Position numbers and translations under genes: made by a program | Shown: piece by piece, positions 43,795 to 61,186 of the stretch | Layout: the number at the start of each line of letters is the position of its first letter | Position numbering within the stretch: position 1 is the stretch's first letter | Source: Balaenoptera acutorostrata | Lineage: Eukaryota; Chordata; Mammalia; Artiodactyla; Balaenopteridae | Length of the DNA: 64,000 nt | Direction of reading: 5' to 3' | Assembly (NCBI RefSeq): GCF_949987535.1 | Contig: NC_080071.1 | Location: forward strand, 27,798,236-27,862,235 | The notes under the pieces: generated by a model | Seen by the model: the letters and a program-made list of their open reading frames with translations, nothing else | Databases searched by the model: none | Told to the model about the DNA's origin: nothing

Positions 43795-44195
43795 TTAGTT
43801 TGCTCAGGCTGCCATAACAAAATGCTATAAATTGGGTAACTTAAACAACAGAAATTTATTTTCTCAGTCCTAGAGGATTGAAGTCCAAGATCAAAGTATT
43901 GGCAGGTTTGGTTTCTCCTGCGGTCTCTCCCCTTGGCTTGTGGATGGCTACCTTCTCACTGAGTCCTCACAAGGTATTTTCTCTCTGTGTGTGTGTATCG
44001 CTACTCATGTCCTAATGTTTCCTTCTTATAAGGACATCAGATTGGTTTCGGACCCACCCTAATGGCCTCATTTTAACTTAGTTACCTCTTTAAAGGCCTT
44101 AACTCTAAATATAGTCATTCTAAGGTCCTGGGAGTTAGGACTTCAACATATGAATTTGGGGGAGATACTATTCAGTCCAGAACAACTGTACATGG
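43795..44195 (-). mobile_element. ERVL-MaLR solo LTR, reverse orientation
   Basis: TTAGTTTGCTCAGGCTGCCA, GGGTAACTTAAACAACAGAA, CTTATAAGGACATCAGATTG and CAACATATGAATTTGGGGG. It is the reverse complement of the LTR class seen at 20930-21380 and has no internal genes. Confidence 0.75.
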
Positions 44196-44595
44196 GAGTG
44201 CACAAAATAAAGAACAGTGAGCAAAGGAGAGCCTGGTGTTTAGGGCACTGCAGACAGGGAGGCAAGTGTGGAAAGCATAGCGTGTGTAGGAGTGCTGTGA
44301 GAGAACATTACAGTATATTTCTTGTTATTTACCTAGGACCCCGTGGGATGCTATATTCAGAAAGGGGGAAAGAGATCTAGAGATCCAAAACCCCAGAAGA
44401 ATAAGAAAATAATTCATGATTTAAGAACTATCCATTCTAATAGTGCTGGAAATAGAACATGTCTAATTTTAGTACTAAGACAATAGAGTTTTCTCCATTA
44501 TAAATTGAATAAAACATCTCATATATAAAGCTGGTAAGGAACATACATCAGATTTTTGTGCAATGAATGCAATGAATGTTTCTCTTGGCACTCAC

Positions 44596-44737
44596 CTGTT
44601 GGTAAAGGTTTTCCCAGTAATCCTGGGTCATTAGCCGAAACAAGGCTAAGAAGGCCCAACTGAAAGTATCGAAGCTCGTGTAGCCATAATCAGGGTTCCT
44701 GCCAACCTTCACACAGGTGTACCCTTCTGGACACTGA
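44596..44737 (-). CDS. SCN9A: SCN9A exon 8: domain I pore loop
   Basis: This 142-nt exon encodes about residues 321-368. Acceptor is TGTAG/TCAGTGTCC, donor CAACAG/GTGAGT. It contains [19 protein letters not shown] and the P-loop [20 protein letters not shown]. The Asp in TQDYW is the domain I residue of the DEKA selectivity filter. The aromatic Tyr after it is the residue that makes Nav channels sensitive to tetrodotoxin (family knowledge). Phase and length match the family. Confidence 0.98.
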
Positions 44738-46062
<1,325 letters not shown>

Positions 46063-46139
46063 TTAGGAAGAAATTGAACAATATAACATTATGGAGTGTA
46101 AGCTTTAAGAGTGACACAGCAGGTCAGTTAATTAATATA

Positions 46140-47330
46140 GACATATTTACAAACATATTCAGGCCCAGTGCCAGGCAATAGGCATTCATTTATTTATTGT
46201 ATTCTTATATATTCTCCTTCAAATATTTGTTGATAACCTCTTATGGGCGAGGCAGTGAATACGATGACAAACATGATAAATAAGATAATCAATTTTATGA
46301 AGCTTTCTTTATGTTTAGGTAAGGGTGGAGGTTGGGGATGGAGAAAGCCACTGAACAAGTAAATAAGTAAATATACAAGGTATTTTCTCATAGGGATAAA
46401 TGCCCTAAAGAAAATAAATTAAGACAATGTGACCAAATGTGGTCAGGGAAGTCCTTTCTAAAGAGATGACATTCGAGCTGGAACCTAAATGCTACAGAGA
46501 AGCCAGCCATTCGAGGACCCTCGTGAGACATCTTGACAGAGTGAAGAGCAAAGAGCAAAACCCCAAGGTAGAAGTGAAGTTGGTATATGGAAACAAAAAA
46601 GCAAAATGGCCAGCCCAGTTATAGTGCAGTGAGTGGGGAGGATTGTGGTGTCAGAGGTGGGCCGGGGCCACGTAGCAAGGCTTTGCATGCCATGGAAAGG
46701 AGTTTGGATTGTAAGTATGATAGGAAGTAATAGAAGTAGGAAGTAGAGATGTGAGACAATAATTAACATTTTTGAATGTTGTTGTGGCTGCTCTGTGGAC
46801 TATGGGCTATAGGAGGGCAAGTGTGGAAGCAGGGACACAAGCTAAGTGACTACAGTGACAGGTGACATGGCTACGATTCAGAGAGTAGCCGTGGATACGG
46901 AGAGAAGGGGATAGAATCAAGTGGACGGGATGTGTTGACGGAGTGCATGGGGGGTGTGTGGAAGAGAAGAGACACAAGGATGGATCTACTAGTCAAGAGT
47001 GGTACCAGTTACTGGGATAAGGACGAGTGGGGCAAGGAATGGCCTGAAGGACAACCAGGAGCTCCGTTTTAGCTGTGCTCCACGTGAGATGATTATTGGG
47101 TATTAAATTATATTTGTCAAGTAAGTGACTGGATTGATATGAGTCTTGAGGTCAGTGAAGGTATCAACTATGGAGATACAAAGATGGGCGTCATCGTCAG
47201 GCCATGGGACCCGATGAGTTAACCCAGAGAGAAAGTGGAGCTGGGGAAGGGGAGGGAAGGGAGGGAAAGAGAAGGAAAAGAGCCCCCAGCTCAGTCCCAA
47301 GTATTCCAGAAGGGGTACGGTTGGCAAGGC
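46140..47330 (-). repeat. L2 LINE, reverse, about 1.2 kb
   Basis: GAGATGACATTCGAGCTGGA, AGGCTTTGCATGCCATGGAA, GGAGTTTGGATTGTAAG, GCTGCTCTGTGGACTATGGG and GGAGCTCCGTTTTAGCTGTG are in the order expected for an L2 3' half read backwards. Confidence 0.75.
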
Positions 47331-47679
47331 AACACTATAAGTGAAGGAAATTTATTTTCTGAAATTCTCTCATTGTTTACTCATCAATCAACATCTATTT
47401 AGGACTTACTAAGTTCTGGATGTTGAGGATACAGAACTGAAATAAATGTACATTTTCCCCTTTCATGGTACTCTTTGTGCCCATTTTCAGGTGTAAAGGA
47501 ACTCATAACTCTTCCTTTATTTACTATAATGACTTATTCTTAATACAGGGGGCTGATCCAAACGTATACAGTAAAGGTATAAAGGACAAAAAGAATTTTT
47601 TTTAATAAGGGCCCAACTTCCTATCTGGCTCAAGTCAAAATAAATAAACATGTAATTTCTAGGAGGCTCTGGAGTAACA

Positions 47680-47910
47680 GCAGAACGAAGACTTTGAAGT
47701 CAGATGTAGTACTTGGATTTGAATATTGTTTCTACCCCTTCCTATGTAGGAAAATTATTTTATCACTTTAAGATTTAGCTTCTGCATCTGTAAAATGTGG
47801 ATAAGAACACTTACTTTGTAGAGCTGTTGAATTAGTACTAATAGGCCATTGCATGTAAAACACTTAACACAGTGACCCACACTTTCTACATCAATGCTCA
47901 AAGAGCAGCA
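47680..47910 (+). repeat. MIR SINE
   Basis: TTGAAGTCAGATGTAGTACT, TTCTGCATCTGTAAAATGTG and GATAAGAACACTTACTTTGT, a forward MIR. Confidence 0.8.
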
Positions 47911-48619
47911 GCTCTTATTAGACAACTTCAGATAAGACTAACTGACTTATATGCCATCGTTTGGTCTTATGTAGAAGATACAAATCTTAGAAGACACAAA
48001 TAAACCAATAAGGCCTCTTAGTTTGGGGTAAAAACTCTCACAGTGTTCATTTTTGCAAAATATCCTGTGCCTTAGGGAGGGTACGCATGGCAGAATGACG
48101 ATGGAGGAGGTTATCATGCAATGTTTTATACATAAACCTCTGAGATATTTTTATTATGGAAGGATTACTTTAGCGTTATCCTTTAAAGAAATACCAGTTC
48201 ACATTTACCAATCACTGAGGAGCTGATTTATAAAAGTGGGCTCTAGAGCTGCCTGTACGGGCATGTTGCAGGGCTAACATAGTCAATTCAATACACGAAT
48301 GATGAAAGGTGAAGCCATGAGGGAGAGTGAACTACTCTGGTCTTGTAGAACACTTGAAAATAATTCCCAAACAAATAAACAGTAAATTATTAGGATAATT
48401 AGCCTCAAGAGAATTTAAGGTTAACATGTAAAGGGAAAATGTAATACCAAGAGAAGAATTCCTCTTTTGCACTCCCAGCCAATGATCCCATCTCGCACTT
48501 TTCTGTGGAAATAAAAGCCACTGGGCTTGACTTAATCCTCCTCTGATTACGCTGGAGCCTGCTTTTCCATCTTTCCTCCTGCTTCTATGGTGGAGATGTC
48601 TCTCCCCTTCGCTCTCCCA

Positions 48620-50215
48620 CTTTCTCAAGGACTTGCCCTCCCCCACTCTCCTGAATTATTAATCCATATTTTACTACTTATTCATTTCTAAAACTAGAAA
48701 AACATCCTTATCAAAATCCATCTTTTAAAAAAATGTTGGCCATTGCCCCTGTTATTCTGATTCCCTTACAGCCAAATTTCTTGGAAGAACTGTCTACACA
48801 TACTGTCTTCTCTTCTTCCTGACATCTTATTCACCCGTCACCACCTTCGTCCAACCCTGTGCTCCTACCGCTCTATTAAAATTTGCTCATGAAAGTCTCT
48901 AATGACTTCCATGTTGTTTAAGCTAATATACATTTCTCTATCCTCATCATCCTTGATCTTGATCTTAATCCTTGATCTTGCAGCATCATTCAACACAAGC
49001 ACTCCCTTTTTCTCAACATACATTTTTCTCTTGGTTTTCCAACTTATACCTTTGCTTCTTGCTTTACTGGCCACTCTTTCACTGCATCTTTTTTGGGGTC
49101 CTCCTCTCTACCTGCCTTCTAGACATTAGGGTGGTAGAGATGAGCATCTTCTAAACACCAAATTTGCTTTAAACACCAGATTTCCCATTCTCTACCTACT
49201 TATGAACATCAGGGTTTTCAGAAGGATGTGTGTATGTGTGTACATATCTCTTCCCTCTGCTGATTACTTCGAAGTGTATATCTCCCAACTAGGCAGTTCC
49301 TCTGATCTCTATGCTTAAATCTCCAATTGTCTACTTTCTATCTCCACTTGGATGTCCCAATGACATCTCAATTTTAACTGGTTAATAGTGACTTTCTCCT
49401 ACAAACCTGCCCACTCTTCCCTCACTTCCCATTGCCACCTATCCAGTTACTGTGCCAGAAACCTAGACGAGATCCCCAAGCCCTTCTCTCCTCTCTAATT
49501 CATCAGCGAGTTCTACAGGTGTCATTTTGAACTCACCTTTTTCACCTTCTGCTGCCACTCTAGATGAAACCACAATCTTGTCTTGTTTGGAATGATAGAA
49601 ACAACATCCTAACTGGTCTTCCTTATTCCAATCTACCATCTGCTCTTACCCAATCAGCTCCCCATATGGTAAAGTGATTAAAACCACTGCATTTAAAATA
49701 AAATCCAAACTCCTTTCCATGGGCTAAGACATTCTTCATGATATGACCCCTGCCTTTTTCTCCAACTTTCTCTGTTGCCATTCTGCCTCTCCTTTGCTAA
49801 AGTCTAACCACACTGCTATTTTCCCATTCCTTAAACACATGATACTCTTTCTTGTCTCAGGGCTTTCCCACAAGTTCTTCCTTCTAATTCAAGGAACAGC
49901 CCCCATTTACACTTACACTATTTTATGGCTTCTTATTATCCTTTAGATCTCTGCTTAAATGCCACCTCCTCAGAGAGGGCTTCTCATTTAGTTGGTATCT
50001 CAGCCCCTGAGATTTATTTTCTTTGCATAGCATTTGTTATAACTTGCAATATTTCTTATTGGTCTGTTCCCCTCCTTTTACTCTTTTTACCCTAGAAGAT
50101 AAGCTCTGTGGATGCAGGGCCTGAGGTTATCATACTCACTGCTACAGGTCCAGAAACTTGTACGATGCTTAGCTCAGGGAAGCACTCAATAAACCCATGT
50201 GATAAATGAATACTT
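48620..50215 (+). repeat. L2 LINE, forward, about 1.6 kb with decayed ORF2 end
   Basis: It starts in the reverse-transcriptase C-terminal region: TTCTTGGAAGAACTGTCTAC, TTTGCTCATGAAAGTCTCTA and GATCTTGCAGCATCATTCAA. It continues through TCCAAACTCCTTTCCATGGG, CTCTGCTTAAATGCCACCTC and AGGGAAGCACTCAATAAACC. Stops and indels break the frame. It is the longest repeat in the window. Confidence 0.85.
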
Positions 50216-51479
50216 GAATTAATATTGCAGTGAGACTGGGCTTCTATGACACAGAAAACAGGTGGGAAACCAAACTCGGACTTAACACAATCATCTCTGC
50301 TATGAAACTATATTTCAGAAGAAAATCAAGAATAATGTATAGAGTTGAGGGAGAAGATTGTGGTATAAAATTTCATTGTTAGCTAAGCTGTCATTCACTC
50401 ATGTGTAAATGCAATATGAAGATACACTGCAAAATCCAAGAGCTTTTTCTACTCCTTTTGAAAAAAATTGCTTGAAGCAATTCCAGAAGGTTAAAAATCA
50501 CTCAAAGCATGAACTCAGGAATGAGACCAAGATTCAGAATAAAAGGACTGGTAATGATCCTAGTTAAAAAAAAAGTCAAGTTTAAGTAAGTGCTGTAAAC
50601 TGATTCATAAAACAAAGTACAAATGTCAGCAATTACCTGTAAGCTCTATAACTTGCATGGTACATAAATTAAGAAATAAAATCCTTTGGAAACTAGGAAT
50701 AAAATTTAAGATCATATTAATAAAACTCAGAAGCTGAAAAAATAAATTAAAGAAAAGGATAGGAAAATATGCTACATTCCTCATCAAATGCTGGTAGTAA
50801 AAAAAATATACATTAAAAATTTTACTTTGAAAACCTTCAGTTTTCTTGTTTTAGGCTTCCTTTTCTTCAGTTTTCTTTATTTACAGTCTTTTACTATATT
50901 AGCTAGGTTTTATTTGCCTTTATATTCCTCAGTGAGTAGGAAAAAACACATTAAGTAAAAAAAAAAAAAAAAAAAAGATGTATACGACTCTTTATTATTT
51001 AAGGAGAATTAACACCTGACCTTTATTCCCTGATCTCCTTCTATCAAAGGCACTTGCATGTCCACCTTACCTCTGGATCTAATTATTAAGGTTTATGGGT
51101 TCACGTGGGCAACATCATACAGACACACTGCAGGTGTTAGACAGAAATTACAATCTTGCTAGATTTCATTCTCACCCAAACTCATCAGCTCTGGTGAGAG
51201 AAACTGTGTTAGGGGATAACTATTTAGAAAACATGACGTTTATGCTTTCTGTAAGATACTCTAAAATACACTTGTGAATTAAGTAGACTTCTGAGACTGT
51301 GTGTACAGATCGTCTTAAATGGTATCTACAGAACTAGTTCTGATGAATTAAACTTTGATGATCATTAGCTAGATTGAGGGAAGCCATTAGAAAGAGCTGT
51401 AAAACTCATCATTGGTTATAGTATGAGGATAGTGCTGATAAAGCTGCATAAACTGTTCTGCTTATACAAATCTTTAGAA

Positions 51480-51690
51480 ATATTATTGAGACAAACATTT
51501 TAATATGTGATAATATTATCATTATAACATGATTAACATGACTGTACAATGTTATAGTTATAAGAAAAATACAAGGGTAAAAATATAATTATATTACTAT
51601 ATAATAAATTATACTATAAAATAAACATAAGTATAAATTACTCAATAAAACTACAGTATATAAATATATAACTTATGAAATTTAATGGTC
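51480..51690. repeat. AT-rich stretch
   Basis: About 200 bp dominated by A and T with many TATAA-like words (TACTATATAATAAATTATAC). No tandem unit is clear. Confidence 0.7.
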
Positions 51691-51984
51691 AATATCATTA
51701 ATTCATAGCTAAATTTATTTTTCTAGAGCAAACTTATTCTTTTTTATCTTACAGAAATTGAGAATTATGGAACTATCCCATGTTCTTAATACCAGAACCG
51801 CTAGAAAGCTTAGATTGAGGGAAATTTATGAAAATATAACATGATCCAAATTCACATTGTAGCAACTTTCTCTATATTTGCGTGATTTTGAAATAATTAA
51901 AATGAAAGCAACATTTCATTGCCAGAAGAGAACAATGCTCTTAGCCTTATTTCAACCTATTAATAACTACAGGGGCATTCTTAC

Positions 51985-52194
51985 TTCCATAGTCTTCTTC
52001 ATCGAGAGTATTCAATATGCTTTCTATTGTTTCATTATTTTCAAGTGGAGTCCGCACACATTTTTGCTTCAGGTTGCCCATAAAGAGCTGCAGCCCAATC
52101 AGTGCAAACACGCTCAGACAGAACACAGTCAGGATCATGACGTCAGAAAGCTTCTTCACAGACTGGATCAGGGCCCCTACGATGGTCTTCAGGC
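51985..52194 (-). CDS. SCN9A: SCN9A exon 6: domain I S4-S5 linker, S5, turret
   Basis: This 210-nt exon encodes about residues 230-300. Acceptor is GTATTCAG/GCCTGAAG, donor TATGGAA/GTAAGAATG. The peptide [19 protein letters not shown] is the S4-S5 linker, followed by S5 ([20 protein letters not shown]) and the extracellular turret with an NET glycosylation site (ENNET). The turret end reads [10 protein letters not shown]. The exon is one codon shorter than the human exon as I recall it (213 nt), and frame is kept. Confidence 0.97.
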
Positions 52195-54732
<2,538 letters not shown>

Positions 54733-54861
54733 GCAAAAACAATGACAATAAAATCAAGCCAGTTCCAAGGGTCACGAAGGAAGGTGAATTCTCCTACACA
54801 GAAGCCTCTTGCAAGGATTTTTACAAGTGATTCAAAAGTATATATTCCAGTAAAAGTGTAC
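54733..54861 (-). CDS. SCN9A: SCN9A exon 4: domain I S2-S3
   Basis: This 129-nt exon encodes about residues 156-199. Acceptor is GTGCCTAG/GTACACTTT, donor GTTTTTGC/GTAAGT. The peptide [20 protein letters not shown] is S2 with its acidic residues, followed by [18 protein letters not shown] and the start of S3 (IVIVFA). It is nearly invariant in Nav channels. Confidence 0.98.
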
Positions 54862-56027
<1,166 letters not shown>

Positions 56028-57809
56028 TCAATGTAGTAGATTAATATCTGCAATTTACCTCTCCATGTGGTAGGGTCATATTAAAGAAACACTGCCATCA
56101 GACTCGAGCAATGTGGTTCCAATACCATTGATGCAGCTATTCACGTCATGTTGGCCAATGAACTCCAAGTCCATTGTCCATTTCTTCAGTAAAATAAGAA
56201 GTGAGCCATTTATGAGCATGTATTATTTAGACCTTTCAAAATACAGTTTTCACTTTTTCATATCCCTTCAACACCCAAATCAGTAACAATAACTTGTGGC
56301 CACTGGAAATATTTTAAAATACAACTTCCTTCTTTCATTACATTGTATTTTATGCAAACCAAATAGAAACTAGCTATCCTTGATTTTTATCATATCACTT
56401 AGAGAATTTTAATACTTCTTGGCTATTGTCAGGTTTAGTAGCAAATGGTCCAAAATATGAGTTTTCAAAAATATTTTCATAAATTTAAGGAATATTAGAG
56501 TTGAAAGAATCCTACTACTCAGTATGATTTTCCTATTTTAGATGTTAATACCAATAACAGCTAAAATAAAAGAACATAAATTAAAGGACTTGCTTGCTAC
56601 TATCCATGGCAATTTTTTGAAATAATATGAATAGAACCAAACATTTAAGAAATATGTTATGTAACCATTGCATAATGAATGACATTTTCCATGTCTCTGG
56701 TATTTAGTTGAAAAATTTGAAACCCAAACAGACAAACAGCAATAACAACAAAACATTAAAACAACCGAAGGAATTGGCTTGGAAATCAGAAAGACCAAGT
56801 TCAAATCCTTGTCTTATTTTTCTGTGGTTGGCAAACAAATTCCTTGTGTTATCTAGAAGACACTGATTTGGTCTTTTTGTTGTTGATTATGAATTCTATA
56901 TAAGTTTATAAGGGAGCTTCTGGTAATAAATATTTTTCACCAAATTGGAGATGTAACTAGGGGTAATCTTGCTTTTGTATGTGGCAGAGCCCCCGAGAAA
57001 ACAAACAGAATCTATTATTTTCAGATGCCCTTTTATATTCCTGGTCCCTTTTACTATACCAGTTATGTCTAAACATAATTTACCATAAAGTTCACTTTTA
57101 CATTGAAAATTAGTTTTAAAATTAATATCTCACCTTTGAGTACAACTATTGGTTTCTTAAATCTCAATACACTGTGCTTTTTAAAATTCATTCAGCCATT
57201 ATACTCTACAATTGTGCAGTGAGCAACTATGGCATAAGAGGCAATGAAAGGAATTTGAACATAAATGAGGCATGAGTTTTGCATTCAAGGAGCTTCCTAG
57301 AAAAGTGATAAGAACACAATAACTCTAATACAAGGCAAGATGTGACAGGTAGCATACAGAGAAATACAAATGGCAGAGCATGAGAGTAAAGAGTGGGCAT
57401 GGTCACATGTCTGTCAGAATAATCAGGGGACTTCATGAACAAGAGGTCATCTGAGCTAATGTGAAAATCATATTACTGCCCCAACTTGGCAAGATCAGGT
57501 TACCCTGTACTTGAAATTTAAAAAAAAGAACTGGTTTACTATTTTTAAATTCAGATTCCCAATTTTTTATTTTCATTAAAAACTTCTTCAGGATTGTCTG
57601 GGTTTATAAACAACCAGGAGTTAATTACAGGTGGGAAAAATAGATATGCCTATGAAATTTTGGGTAGCAGAATAAGTCTCTTTAGCAAAGTCTAAAATCC
57701 TACTAGGAAATGCATAGATGTCAAGGTCTGAATAAATTTTTTTAATATTGCTCATTTATTTAATAATTTATTGAACATAAAATTAGAGAATTAAGGTACT
57801 TAAAGAGTA

Positions 57810-57950
57810 TAAGCGTTGGAGCTGGACAGATAGGATTCTAAATACCTGATCTACCATTTCACAACTTCAGAGCTAGCACTTCAAGTCTGTGAAGCTTTTA
57901 AGTTCTGGTATATTGTAAATTCTTAGTAAATGGTGGGAAGAGCTGCTGAT
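57810..57950 (+). repeat. MIR SINE fragment (weak)
   Basis: AAGCGTTGGAGCTGGACAGA and GATCTACCATTTCACAACTT resemble a decayed forward MIR, with TTCTTAGTAAATGG as tail. Confidence 0.45.
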
Positions 57951-59679
57951 ATTTTGGGCAACATATAAGGCACCAATGATATGAAGATAATAAGACATTG
58001 TACCTGTCCTCTTAATACTCACAGCAGAGGGTAATTGGTAATTTATTCCTTCTTAAAGACACAAACTTTCATCTATAATAAAGGCACTGCATAAAACTAT
58101 TCAAAAGCACTTAATATATTCATCACACATGAAAATGAAGCCCTAATTTCTATCATTAGCTTATTAAGTGTCCTTTTTTTAACAAAGCATTGATAATTAC
58201 ACTCAAATATAAGTTAAAATCTGAACCCAGGTCAAATCAGGAGTCATTTAGATTTTTAATCCAAGCAGTGATTATAATGTAGCAGAAATAAAGTTCTTGT
58301 CAATTAGTGTGAATAACCCGAAACATTAAGGAATCAATCCACACAGAAGTCAATCCTGAAGTTGCAAGTGGAAGTCAAAACTACTTTAATCAAGAATGAT
58401 TGAAGGGCTAGGACATGGTACAAAAAGCTGATCATCTAAAGCTCGAAACCAAAAAAAATAAAATAAAAAGACTCGGTAATCCCTGTGGGTATTTATTCAT
58501 CTGTTAATAGAGGACCATGAAAAATAGATTACTTCATTTGACCTAGCTCTACCCAAGTATACTGATGCAGATGTGCATTAGTCTTTTAATGTGGTTGGCG
58601 TCATATTTGAAAGGAGCTGGGGCCAAGGTGAGGGATTGGAGTCCCACCCCTAAAGATTCTCCATTAAAGTTGTCTACCACATACCTAAAATGATTCCATT
58701 AGTTAATCCTCCATTCAAATACAAACATTTTCTCCTTACCTCCCAATTCACTTTAAGCCAATATTAGTTTATATCCCTGAATTGGGATTTATTTCAGAAA
58801 GATTCCTTTCCTCCTTCAGGGCTTCCTGGTTAAGTAACATCCAGGGCCCCGTGAGAAATGGGAAATGCAGGAGGTATCCATGAAGAGCCAGGCATTTTTC
58901 AGGATGAAGTAGTAAGTAAAATGAGAAAGTACTTTTTATATTGCCGGTTTCATTATTTACCCATTCATTCTTCCATTCATTTTTGTAAAGCTGTGAGCAT
59001 GGTGATTGCTATACAACAGAAATTAAACTAAGAGATGTTATACAACAGAATATTTCAGTAGGGAGTCAAATCAACTTGAACTAAAAAATTTGTGACAAAA
59101 CTTACTAGCATGTAGCATTTTGTAAGTTACTTATTTTCCCCAGGTCCTTTGTTACTTCCTGTCTTACCAAGTTATAGTAAATATGTGTGCTAATTTGTAT
59201 AAAAAGTCTAGTGCCTAACGCAGAGATCCTGGATACGTGTTAACATTCTTCCTTCCTGTGTCAGAATACTGATTGGTTAATTGGAATGCTAGGTAGTATC
59301 TCAAAGGCTTCTCAGGTATTCTGCTTTCTTCTTCTGTGCTGTCAGCTTGCTGAGATGCTGGCTTTAATGTGAAGCAAAATATTACATATTGCTATTCATA
59401 GCAACTACCCCGAAGAAGATGTGTTTCTACCATCAAAATTAACTTCATCACATTTTCTATTTCTCAAGACATTTCAGTGCCCTTTATTTTATTTGCTAGA
59501 TGTGTTATCAATAAATAATCTCTTTTATTTACATCTTAAGTCAAAATAATTTTTTTTAATGGACTTTATCCTGCCTTTCTTGACCTCTTCAAGATAACTC
59601 TGCAGTTGCCATGCAGCAAAGCATTGTTGGAGAAAGTTATGGAACCTGCTGATCTAATCCTTTACTGTCACCTCTTTGT

Positions 59680-60640
59680 CAAGTTCAATCTGGTTGTATC
59701 TGCTACTGTCTCAGAAATGATTGTAATCCCCTTCTCATTTTCTTGGTAGAATAACCTTTATAGCAGTTGTTTCAAACTCTCCCATTTCCTTAATGCAATC
59801 AACACCTTCTCAGATCTGCTGCTCTCAAGATTGACTCTCAAAGGACAATTTCCACTCCTGTAGTACGGAAAATATTGATATGATTTAACATGCATGTCCT
59901 CAGGTGTGCCTACCTTTACTTCAACATATCAGGACTCAAATTCATCCTCCTATTTGCCCTTCAGGGCTCACACAGTAAGGCTTCGCTCCATTTTTCTAAT
60001 GCAAATACAAGCTGACCTGTGGTTTATCCCTTGTCTGTTAACATCAGCAACTAGCTACTTACTCGACCCTCTGTATTTTTCTCTGAGAATAATTTTTCTC
60101 CACTTTCAAACGTGCTACTTATACCCTACGTTGAAAAGGTTTTCAATTTATTCGTTGCCTCAAGTGACCATCTTTCTGGTGGAAATTTCTCAAATTTTTC
60201 AGCATGCATCGACTGCCACCCACTTCCTCTTTTTACTTGCTATCCACCACTATCTTGCTTTGATTTCCATCACCTAACACAAACTGCTTCCAAAAAGTTA
60301 CCAACTCATCCTCCTTGTTCATTCCAATAGCCTTTCTCCAGCCTCAACTTTCTGGATAATTTTATGAGACACTCTCTTCCCTTTTTTTTTTTTGAATAAT
60401 GGAAAACTTCCTGATTTACAATGTCTTGCCTCTCTGACCATCTCAGGCTCTTTCTCTCCAACCCCCTAAATGAGTGACTCTCTAAATCCCATTATTAGTT
60501 GAGTGATTTTATATATTCCCATGGATTCAACTGTCACCTCCATGCAAATGCATTCTGGACGTATCCCAGGTCTTACTTCTCAAACTGACAATTATTTTGT
60601 TCCTACCAGGATGCACTTATGTTATGTCCCAAAAGGCAGA
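59680..60640 (+). repeat. L2 LINE fragment
   Basis: GCCTTTCTCCAGCCTCAACT, TTCTCTCCAACCCCCTAAAT, CAACTGTCACCTCCATGCAA and CAGGTCTTACTTCTCAAACT in L2 order. Strongly decayed; the open frame at 59894-60277 is a remnant. Confidence 0.55.
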
Positions 60641-60815
60641 ACATTATACTGAACACTATTAAATTAAAAAAAATCAAAATAGTATGCCAGTGACAGAACC
60701 AGTTTTGATGAAAAATTAGTAAAAGTACATATTCTGAAAGAGCCTACATATGTATTTAACTAAACATTTTTGTCATGATGTGGCTTTTCACTAAATTCTA
60801 CTTAATCTCAATTTA

Positions 60816-61186
<371 letters not shown>

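Larger units (their letters stand above)
42519..44595 (-). other. SCN9A: SCN9A intron 8
   Basis: 2,077-bp intron, donor CAACAG/GTGAGTGCC. It contains an old L1 3' end (42965-43400) and a reverse MaLR LTR (43795-44195). Confidence 0.85.

Noticed and set aside
59894..60277. Open frame of 127 codons on the plus strand
   Set aside because: Lies in an L2 remnant; no conserved domain.
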